NCBI GenBank assembly: GCA_020633465.1
Contig: JACKDN010000016.1
Location: 62,001 to 126,000 of the forward strand
DNA: 64,000 bases
From: Myxococcales bacterium
GTDB taxonomy: Bacteria; Myxococcota_A; Bradymonadia; UBA7976; UBA1532
Reading direction: 5' to 3'
The translations under genes were made by a program, and so were the position numbers. Every line of letters begins with the position of its first letter. Position 1 is the stretch's first letter. Positions 9,315 to 16,846 of this stretch are shown in pieces. The notes beneath the pieces were generated by a model. That model saw only the letters and a list, made by a program, of their open reading frames with translations. It did not search any database and was not told the origin of the DNA.

Positions 9315-12300
9315 TCAGTCGTCGTCGGACACGCTGAGGCCGCCCCGCGCGTCGCCCTCGACCACCGACAGTCCGCCGCCCCGCAGCCCGCCGATGCGCT
9401 TCGCGATGGCGTCGGTGGCGGCGCGCACCGCGTCCCGGCGCGCGGCGGGCGTGAACAGCCCGCTGCCCGCCTCGGTGAGCGGCGCGATGGCGCGCTCGGT
9501 GCCGACGTCGCCCAGGCGCGCGACGAGGGCCAGCAGCAGGTCGTCGCCGGCCTGGGGCAGGCAGCACAACAGGCAGCCCTCGGGCAGCGCGTCGAGCAGG
9601 CTCCGATTCGCCACGAGCCGCGGCATCAGCGCCGCGGCGACGGCGCCGCGCACGGCGGGATCGGCGTCGGTGGCGATGCAGGCGGCGGCCTCGAGCACGA
9701 TGGCCTCGGGCGCGCGCCCGTCGAGCGCCTCGAGCAGCCGCTGGCGAGCGCCCGGGGCGCTCTCGGTCTCGATGCGCGACCGAGCGCGCGCGATCAGGTC
9801 GTCGGGCGGCACGAGCCCCACGGCGACGTGCAGCAGATCGGTCAGCGACTCGGCGTCGGTCGCGGGGGCCCGCAGCGCGCCGCCGCCGAGGGTCAGGCCC
9901 TTGTCGAGCCAGGGGAGCAGGCGCGCGCGCAGGTCGGCGTCGAAGGTGGCCCGCGCCGCCAGCGGATCGCCCGTGATGTGCGCGCGCCGGTCGAAGGCGG
10001 CGTCGCCGATCAGCACGTCCTGGCCGGTGAACACCTTGCGCAGCGCGGCCAGGTCGGCCTCGGCGCGCAGATCGAAGGCGGGCGCCCGGGCGAAGCGGAG
10101 CGTGGCCGGCTCGCCCGGCTCGTAGGTCAGCGGGCCCAGGCGTTGACCGCCGCGCGGGCCCCGCCGTCGCCAGCGCGCCGCCACACAGGCGCGCAGCGCC
10201 GCGCCGGCGGGCGTCAGCGCGGCGGCGCCGACGGCGGGGCGGTCGAGGATGGGCTCGGCCTCGGGCCCCAGGCCGCGAGGGCGGCGCCCAGCGCGGCGGG
10301 CGCCTCGAGGGCCGCGCGATCGGCCAGCGTCGCGCGCGCCGCCGGCCGCACGTCGGCCGAGGTCAGCAGCCTGCGCAGCACCTCGGGCGCGGGGGCGGCG
10401 TCGGCCGAGGCGCCGGCGCCAGCCACGCGGCCGCCGTCGCGAAGGCCGGGCCGGTCGCGGCCGCGTCGACGTGCAGCCGGGCGCCCCGCTCGACGCAGGC
10501 GACCAGCAGGGCCAGGGCGCCTGGCTCGCCCGCCGGGTTCGCCCGCACGTCGACCTCGCGGCAGCCCGGCGGCAGGTGGTCGGCCAGCCAGCGCAGCGCG
10601 TCGTCGTCGAGCGCGTTGCGGGTGAGGTCGAGGGTCTGGAGGGCGCCGCCCGCCAGCAGGGGCGCCATCGCGCGCAGGCCCGCGGCGTCGAGGCCCTGCG
10701 CGCCCAGCTTCAGGGCAGTCAGCCCCTCGGGCGGGCAGCCCCCCAGCACCTCGCCGGCGGCCGCGCCCAGCGCGCCGTCGTCGAAGACGAGCGCGGCGTC
10801 GGTCGCGTCGGCGCCGGCCAGGCCCCAGCGGATGGCGGCGCGGCGCACGGAGGTGGGCAGGTAGGGGTGGGTGGCCAGGGCGCGGATCACCGCGCGATCC
10901 ACGCCCGGCGGCAGGGGCCGCGCGCCGCCGCAGGCCAGGTGCAGCGCGGCGCGGCCGAGCGCGCCCACGGCGGGGGGCAGATCGACCTCGGCGAGGGCGC
11001 TGCGGGTGGCCGAGCGCGCCAGCGCCAGGACGCCGGCCTCGGTGGTGGCGGTGCCGCGCAGATCGAGGTGGCGCAGCGCGGGCAGCGTCTCGCTGCGCGC
11101 CAGGGCCGCGACGCCCGCGTCGCCCACGGCGGTGCCCGCCAGCACCAGCGTGTGCAGCGCCGGCAGGTGCGCCTCGGCCAGGGCCGCGGCCGCGTCGTCG
11201 TCGAACGCGTCACCCTGCAGGGTCAGCGTCGCCAGCACCGCGAAGTGGTCGGCGCCGAAGGCCAGGGCGCGCGCGACGGCGAGGTCGCCGCGGAGGGTCA
11301 GCTCGGCGACGCGGCCGGCCGCGGCCTCGGCGACGGCCTCGAGCGAGGCGGGATCGAGATCGGTGTCCACCATCGCCTGCACCTCCGCGGCGCGCGCGCG
11401 GTCGAAGGCGGCCGCGACCAGATCGAGCGTGGGCGCCTCCGGCGCGGGCGGGCCGCTCAGGCGGTCGGCGGCCGCCACGCGGCGCAGCCACCGGCACATG
11501 TCCTCGAAGGCGCCGGCGCGGGCCTGTTCGTGGGCGCCGCCGAGGGCGCGGCAGGCGCCGAGCAGGGCCTTGCGGCCGACGGCCTGACCGTCGCCGCGCT
11601 GGGCCCGCCGCCAGATCTCGGGCAGCAGCGGCGTCAGCGACCGGCTGGCGGTCATCAGCGCGTCGAAGGCGCCGGCGGGCGCGCGGGGCGCCCAGAAGCG
11701 CGTCCGCTGCGCATAGTTGGCCAGGGCGTCCGCGTCGGGATCGGCGGGCGAGAAGGGGGTCCCGCGCAGGCGGGCGCGGACGGCGGCGGGGCGCTCGACG
11801 TGCGGCACCGGCTCGCCGCCGAGGGGGGCGTCGGCGTCGAGGCGCCCCATCAACCCCTCGGCGGTGCGGGCGAAGGGGCGCTCGACGACGCCGGCCTGGT
11901 CGGGCGCGGCGAAGCGGCGCAGCGCCTTCTGGGCCTTGCCGCGGACCTGGACGACGCCGAACAGCGCGTCGGCGGGCAGGGCGCGGCCGTCTTGGAAGAC
12001 GAGGTGCGGCTCGGGTCGGCGCAGGGCGAGCTGCACGACGCCCAGCAGGTCGAAGGGCGGCGCGGCGGCGAAGACGCAGAGGGTGGGGGCCGCGTCGGTC
12101 GACGCCGGGCTGGCGCGGCACTCGGCGAACACCAGGGGGCGGCCGTCCGCGGCGAGGCCCACCCGGCGCACGGCGCCGAAGCCGTCGGGGGTGGGGGCGC
12201 GCAGGCGGTACCGACCGCCGGGTTCCGTGAGCAGGGCGTGCGCGCCGTCGCCCCGCAGCCGGCGCTCGCCCCGCACGGCGGCGTCGCGATCGGCGCGGCC

Positions 12301-12765
12301 GTGGCCGAGCAGGCGCCGGGTGAGCGCGCCCCACGTCTTGCGGGGCGCGTCGTCGTGGGTGCGGACGTGGCCCGCCGGCAGCTCGACGACGTGGACGCGG
12401 CCGGCGTACCCGTCGCACACCAGCGCCCGCGTGCCGTCGGCGCCGACGCGGACGCTGCGCTCGATGCGGGCGTCCTCGACGACGACGCGGCTGGTCAGCG
12501 TCTCGAGGTCGAGCAGGTGGACGGCCTCGTAGCCCACGAGCAGGGCCCAGCGCCCGCGCGGATCGAGCCCGACGTCGGCCAGGGCGGCCAGGGGCACCCC
12601 GGGCGGGGGCGGCCACGCGTCGTCGGGCGCGACGCGGGCGGCCCGTCGCCACGCCTCGCGCCAGGGGATGTCGGGGCGCATCGGCGCAGCGTGGCAGAGC
12701 GCGAGCCGTCGGGCCAGCGCCGCGCGCGCCGAGGCGAGCGACCGCTGGCGTCGGCGGGCGGTCAC
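9315..12765 (-). CDS. Large leucine-rich-repeat protein (two frameshifts near the 3' third)
   Basis: Read from GTG 12765 (GGAG about 8 bp upstream), the first ~780 residues are in one frame. Residues ~45-330 resemble beta-propeller strands (WALLVGYEAVHLLDLETL, TRALVCDGYAGRVHVVELP). Residues ~450-760 hold ribonuclease-inhibitor-like leucine-rich repeats (LHTLVLAGTAVGDAGVAALA, LRHLDLRGTATTEAGVLALA). The frame then changes at about 10411 and again at about 10264. Adding one C to the sense strand at each site gives a continuous 1150-residue protein ending GGLSVSDDD. The C-terminal ~290 residues are helical with HEAT-like character. LRR plus propeller proteins like this are common in Myxococcota and are thought to bind proteins. 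The function is unknown. The gene is divergent from the next gene across 41 bp. Confidence 0.65.
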
Positions 12766-12806
12766 GACTACGCTCCGGGCGTCCGGGTGTGGAGGGAGCG
12801 GTGCGC

Positions 12807-13322
12807 ATGTGGGGACTCATCGGGGCCGTATGGGGGCTGGTCGGCGTGTCGACCCTGCTGGGCAGCGCCATCTGGCGCCTCAGCCCCTATGCGTTCGAGC
12901 TGGCCCACCTCGAGCTGACCACCCTGCAGTGGGCGCTGCTGGTGGCGAACGTCGTCTTCATGGCCCACAGCGAGGGCTACAAGGGCTTCCAGCAGAACTT
13001 CTCGCCGCGCGTCGCGGCGCGCACGCGCTACCTGGCCGACCACCCGCACCCGCTGCGGGCGCTGCTGGCGCCGCTGTTCTGCATGGGGTTCTTCCACGCC
13101 ACGCGGCGGCGCCTGATCGTCAGCTACGTGCTGACCTCGATGATCATCTGCCTGATCGTCCTCGTGCGCACGCTGAGCCAGCCTTGGCGCGGCATCGTGG
13201 ACGCGGGCGTGGTGGTCGGCCTGGCCTGGGGCCTGATCGCCTACTGGGTCAGCGTCGCGCGGGCCTTCGGCTCGGCGACCTTCGATCACGATCCCGAGGT
13301 GCCGGTGCCGGCGGCCAGCTGA
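12807..13322 (+). CDS. Small polytopic membrane protein of unknown function
   Basis: 171 residues beginning MWGLIGAVWGLVGVSTLLGS, with the ATG 8 bp after GGAGGGAG; an upstream GTG at 12789 is less well placed. There are three to four hydrophobic segments: residues ~3-22, ~36-53, ~85-100 and ~110-150 as a pair. A charged loop (YKGFQQNFSPRVAARTRYL) sits between the second and third. It matches no family I recognise. Spacing to the flanking genes does not tie it to either. Confidence 0.7.
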   Translation: MWGLIGAVWGLVGVSTLLGSAIWRLSPYAFELAHLELTTLQWALLVANVVFMAHSEGYKGFQQNFSPRVAARTRYLADHPHPLRALLAPLFCMGFFHATRRRLIVSYVLTSMIICLIVLVRTLSQPWRGIVDAGVVVGLAWGLIAYWVSVARAFGSATFDHDPEVPVPAAS

Positions 13323-13386
13323 GCGCCTGCGCGGCGCGCCCACTTGCGTCTTGACGGCGGCCACCGCGCTGGGCGAAACCCCAGCG

Positions 13387-13737
13387 ATGCGCCTGTCCCA
13401 CCTCACGCTGCGGACGACCCAGCCCGGACGCATCCTGTCGTTCTACCGCGCCGTGCTGCACGTCGAGGTCGAGCGCCGCGAAGACGACGGGGGCACGCTG
13501 ACGCTCGCCGACGGTCAGCGCCTGTTCGTCGAGCAGGCCGACGAGACCGGCCCGGGCGTGCAGCTCTGGCTGCGCACGGGGCCCAACACGCTGGCGCGCG
13601 TCCGCCAACGGCTGACCGATCTGGACGTCGAGGTGGTCGACGACGCGCCGCACCGGGTGGTGTTCGTCGATCCCGACGGCCGGCGCGTGGCGCTGCACAC
13701 GGCGCGCGGCGGCCCCGAGGCCCAGCCCGAAGACTGA
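13387..13737 (+). CDS. VOC (glyoxalase/dioxygenase) superfamily protein
   Basis: 116 residues from ATG 13387, MRLSHLTLRTTQPGRILSFY. The pattern beta-alpha-beta-beta-beta is repeated once, and FYRAVLHVEVERRED and VVFVDPDGRRVAL are typical of the vicinal oxygen chelate fold. The family includes glyoxalase I, fosfomycin resistance proteins and extradiol dioxygenases. Of the metal positions only His (LSHLT) is clear, so catalytic competence is uncertain. A TTG at 13351 would extend the protein by 12 residues but breaks the fold alignment. Confidence 0.75.
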   Translation: MRLSHLTLRTTQPGRILSFYRAVLHVEVERREDDGGTLTLADGQRLFVEQADETGPGVQLWLRTGPNTLARVRQRLTDLDVEVVDDAPHRVVFVDPDGRRVALHTARGGPEAQPED

Positions 13738-13851
13738 ACTGCACCGCGTGATCGGCGCCCAGGTGACTTTCGCCCGGGCGCCCGGTCGAAGGTCGCGTGG
13801 CTGCGGCGACGCCGCGGCCGTACGCCCACGAAGACAGGAGGACTCAAAAGC

Positions 13852-14871
13852 ATGCGTACCCTCGTCGCCCTCACCGCGCTGGCCTTCGCGCTGCCGGCCG
13901 CCGCCCAGGAGCAGCCGGATTACGTGCCCGGCCAGGACATCGACAAGGAGACGAAGAAGGAGGAGGCCGAGAAGCGCCCCGAGGGCTGGTCGTACAAGCT
14001 GAACCTCGGCTTCAACTTCTCGCTGAGCCACAGCAGCAACGTCGTCGGCGTCGAGGACGGCAGCACCATCTCGGTGGGCGGCGCGTTGGACGGCGAGGCC
14101 AACTTCAAGAGCGGGCAGCACGAGGTGCTCAACCGCCTGGGCATCCAGCACACGCAGTCGAAGAACCCGGCCATCGACGAGTTCGTGAAGACCGTCGACA
14201 ACCTCGAGTTCCGCTCGATGTACATGTACTCGCTCGAGAGCGTGCCGTGGCTGGGCCCCTTCGCTCGTGTGCGCCTGCAGACCGCGGTGCTCGAGGGCGA
14301 GTTCATCTCGGGTGATCCGGCCAACCTCGCCATCACCGACGCCGACGGCAACGTGACGATGCTCAGCCTGCAGCCCCAGCAGGCCTTCGACCTGACCGAT
14401 CCCTTCGAGCCGCTGGTGCTGCGCCAGTCGGGCGGCGCCTTCGCGCGCCCGATCAACCAGAAGGACCTGAGCCTGGTGATCAGCGCCGGTCTCGGCGCGC
14501 AGGAGATCATCTCGCAGGGCGGCTTCGCCGTGGCCGACAACGAGGACACGGCCGACGTGATCGAGGTGGTCGAGATCCAGGACTCGCTGCAGGCCGGCGC
14601 CGAGGTCGAGCTGGACGTCGGCGGCAACCTGAACACGCTGGTGAGCTGGAACCTGACCGCCAGCGTGCTCTACCCGTTCTACACCGAGGCCGAGACCGAC
14701 CTCGAAGGCGTCGAGCTGATCAACGCCGAGATCGGGGCCAAGCTGAGCGCCAAGCTGGCCGAGTGGGTGTCGCTCGACTACGTGCTGACCGCCAAGCGCA
14801 TCCCGCTGGTGCTGGACGACTGGCAGGTGACCAACGGCGTCCTGCTGACCTCGGCCTTCAACCTGCTGTGA
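13852..14871 (+). CDS. DUF3078-like outer-membrane beta-barrel protein
   Basis: 339 residues. A strong ribosome site (AGGAGG, 13836) precedes ATG 13852. Residues 1-18 are a signal peptide ending AAAQ. A Lys/Glu-rich stretch follows, then alternating amphipathic strands starting YKLNLGFNFSLSHSSNV, a phrase close to the DUF3078 signature WxxxGxxxLxxSQSS. The C-terminus ends in an aromatic/hydrophobic strand (TSAFNLL), as expected for a barrel. The function of DUF3078 proteins is not known. The gene converges on the TolC-like gene, and both stop codons share one palindrome. Confidence 0.7.
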   Translation: MRTLVALTALAFALPAAAQEQPDYVPGQDIDKETKKEEAEKRPEGWSYKLNLGFNFSLSHSSNVVGVEDGSTISVGGALDGEANFKSGQHEVLNRLGIQHTQSKNPAIDEFVKTVDNLEFRSMYMYSLESVPWLGPFARVRLQTAVLEGEFISGDPANLAITDADGNVTMLSLQPQQAFDLTDPFEPLVLRQSGGAFARPINQKDLSLVISAGLGAQEIISQGGFAVADNEDTADVIEVVEIQDSLQAGAEVELDVGGNLNTLVSWNLTASVLYPFYTEAETDLEGVELINAEIGAKLSAKLAEWVSLDYVLTAKRIPLVLDDWQVTNGVLLTSAFNLL

Positions 14872-14885
14872 TCCGGCCGGATCAC
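14868..14885. repeat. 18-bp perfect palindrome containing both convergent stop codons
   Basis: GTGATCCGGCCGGATCAC is an exact palindrome. It contains the TGA of the plus-strand barrel gene (14869-14871) and the TGA of the minus-strand TolC-like gene (14882-14884). It can fold into a short hairpin on either transcript and could act as a shared bidirectional stop, though there is no T-tract. Confidence 0.6.
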
Positions 14886-16219
14886 GGCGCGAAGGGCCAG
14901 GTCGCGTGGCCCAGCGCCGCGATCAGCTCGGCGCGGGCGACGTGCCAGCCGCGCAGGTGGTCGTAGTAGGTGCGGCGCGTCTGCAGGTAGGCCACCAGCC
15001 CCTCGAGCACCTCGCGCGCGTCGCCGGTGCCGGTGCGCCAGGCCGCGCCCGAGAAGGTCATCCAGCGGCGCGTCGCCTTCACCTGCCGGCCGGCGATCTC
15101 GGCCAGCGCGGCGTGCTGGGCCAGCGCGTCGGCGGCCTGCTTCACCTGCAGCGGGATGCCGGTGGCCGCGAAGCGCGCCAGCGCCTGCACCTCGTCGCGG
15201 CGCGCCGCGGCGTGCTCGGCCCGCGCGGTCGCGTCGAGCGGATCGAAGTGCCACTGCAGGCCGACGGCCACGCCCCCGAACAGGTCGTTGTACGGATCCT
15301 GGTGATAGGGGTTGTCGGCGTCGTCGCGCGTGGGCGTCCAGCTGTGGGTGATCGTGCCCGCCGCGAACAGCACCGGCGCCATCGCCAGCCGCTCGGCGTC
15401 CTCGAGGCGTAGCGTCGCCCGCTCGCCGTCGCGCAGCTGGGCCCACTCGGGGCGGTGCTCGGCGGCCTCGGCGTAGAGGCGGGCGAGGGGCGGGGCGGCG
15501 GTCGGATCGACGTCGGGCAGGCGGTCGTCGGCCAGGATCAGCGGGGCGTCGGCCGGGCGGCCCATCGTGTGGTTCAGCGCGGCCAGCGCCAGGGCCGCGC
15601 CGTCCTCGGCCACGCGCGTCAGCCGCTCGATCTCGAGGGCGCCGTAGCGCAGCTTCATCAGATCGGCCTGCGTCACCTGGCCCGTCGCGTCGTCGTAGGC
15701 GGCGCGGGCGTGCGCCTCCGCGGACGCCAGCGCCTCGGCGCCCACGCGCAGCGTCGGCAGCAGGCTCTTCGCGTACAGGTGCGCGTAGTACAGCCGCCGC
15801 ACCTCGAGGGCCACCGCGTTGCGGGCCTCGCGCACGCGCGCCTGCTCGACGGCGGCCCGCGCTTCGGCGGCCTCGGCGGCGGCCTCGACCCGCCCGAAGC
15901 TGTAGATCGGCCACGACAGCAGCGCCTCGAGCCGCGTGGACGGACCCCAGGCGTCGGGCGCGAAGTCGCGCTCGACGCCCTCGAGCGCGCCGCCCCGCAC
16001 GGTGAACATGGGCGCCACCCAGGCCAGCGCGTCCAGCTTGGGGTAGTACACGGCCTGCACGGTCGCCAGCGTCGCCCGGTGCTGGCGCACCCGCGCCTCG
16101 GCCTCGGCCACCTTCGCGTTGGCGTTCAACGCGACCTGCACGCAGGCGTCGACGTCCATCGGCGCCGGCGCCGCCCACGCCACGCCCAGCAGCGCCACGA
16201 CGGCGCCGAGCATCCTCAC
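14882..16219 (-). CDS. TolC-family outer-membrane efflux protein
   Basis: 445 residues with a signal peptide (MLGAVVALLGVAWAAPAP). Two halves are rich in long Ala/Glu/Arg heptad helices (VEAAAEAAEARAAVEQARVREARNAVALEVRRLYYA) and strands such as LLSWPIYSFGRV and VGLQWHFDPLDATARAEHAAARRDEVQAL, the TolC tandem repeat plan. TolC proteins form the trimeric exit duct of tripartite exporters. The GTG start at 16219 overlaps the stop of the MlaC-like gene (GTGA); an ATG two codons on is the alternative. It is last in an operon with an MMPL/RND protein, so it is the probable outer-membrane exit of that exporter. No membrane fusion protein is encoded here. Confidence 0.85.
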   Translation of the reverse strand: MRMLGAVVALLGVAWAAPAPMDVDACVQVALNANAKVAEAEARVRQHRATLATVQAVYYPKLDALAWVAPMFTVRGGALEGVERDFAPDAWGPSTRLEALLSWPIYSFGRVEAAAEAAEARAAVEQARVREARNAVALEVRRLYYAHLYAKSLLPTLRVGAEALASAEAHARAAYDDATGQVTQADLMKLRYGALEIERLTRVAEDGAALALAALNHTMGRPADAPLILADDRLPDVDPTAAPPLARLYAEAAEHRPEWAQLRDGERATLRLEDAERLAMAPVLFAAGTITHSWTPTRDDADNPYHQDPYNDLFGGVAVGLQWHFDPLDATARAEHAAARRDEVQALARFAATGIPLQVKQAADALAQHAALAEIAGRQVKATRRWMTFSGAAWRTGTGDAREVLEGLVAYLQTRRTYYDHLRGWHVARAELIAALGHATWPFAP

Positions 16220-16833
16220 GGCAGCGCGCCCCGCTTCTTCACCTCGTCCGCGCGCCGCGCCTCGAGCTTGGCGATCAGCCCGTCCACCCCGTGCTTCGCG
16301 ATCAGCCGGCCGAACTGGTTCTGGTAGTCCTTCATCAGCGACGCGCCGTCGAAGTCGACGTCCACCACGCGCAGCCCGCCGGGCCCCGGCTTCCAGTGGA
16401 AGACCACCTCGGTCTCGAGGTCGTCCTTCGGCAGGCGCGCCTTCAGGCGAGTGGCGTCCGGGCCGGCCTGCGCCAGCTCGGTCTCGGCCTCGCGCAGGAA
16501 GGCGCCGCTGTCGGGGTAGGCGACCAGGCGCAGCAGATCCCAGAACACCGCGGCGAAGCGCGCCGCCTGCGCGTCGCTGAACGCGTCGCGGTGGGGCGCG
16601 ATGGGCGTCGTGGTCAGCGCCTCGCGATCGAAGAAGCCGTCGAGCGCCGCGTAGGTGGCGGCGTTGGCTTGGCGCATCGCGTCGGTCGGCGCGGCGCCCT
16701 CGGCGGGCGCCTGCACCGCCTCGAAGAGCGCGATCAGCGCCCGGGTGCGGGCCAGGGGATCGGCGTCGGCGGCGTGGGCCGCGGGCAGCAGCAGGCAGGA
16801 CAGCAGCAGGGACAGGGCGGCGCGGATCTTCAC
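16216..16833 (-). CDS. MlaC/Ttg2D/HpnM-like periplasmic lipid-binding protein
   Basis: 205 residues with a signal peptide ending AHAA. The domain shows AALDGFFDREAL, FWDLLRLVAYP, TEVVFHWKPGPGGLRVVDVDFDGASLMKDYQNQFGRLIAKHGVDGLIAKLEAR, which matches the MlaC/toluene tolerance Ttg2 fold (VxDVxxDGxSLxxxYRxxF). MlaC carries phospholipids across the periplasm; HpnM is its relative beside the hopanoid RND exporter HpnN. Here the gene starts 13 bp after an MMPL/RND-PgpA fusion and overlaps the TolC-like gene, which parallels the hpnM-hpnN pairing. It probably ferries a lipid to or from that exporter; the lipid is unknown. Confidence 0.85.
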   Translation of the reverse strand: MKIRAALSLLLSCLLLPAAHAADADPLARTRALIALFEAVQAPAEGAAPTDAMRQANAATYAALDGFFDREALTTTPIAPHRDAFSDAQAARFAAVFWDLLRLVAYPDSGAFLREAETELAQAGPDATRLKARLPKDDLETEVVFHWKPGPGGLRVVDVDFDGASLMKDYQNQFGRLIAKHGVDGLIAKLEARRADEVKKRGALP

Positions 16834-16846
16834 GGGGAACTCCCTC

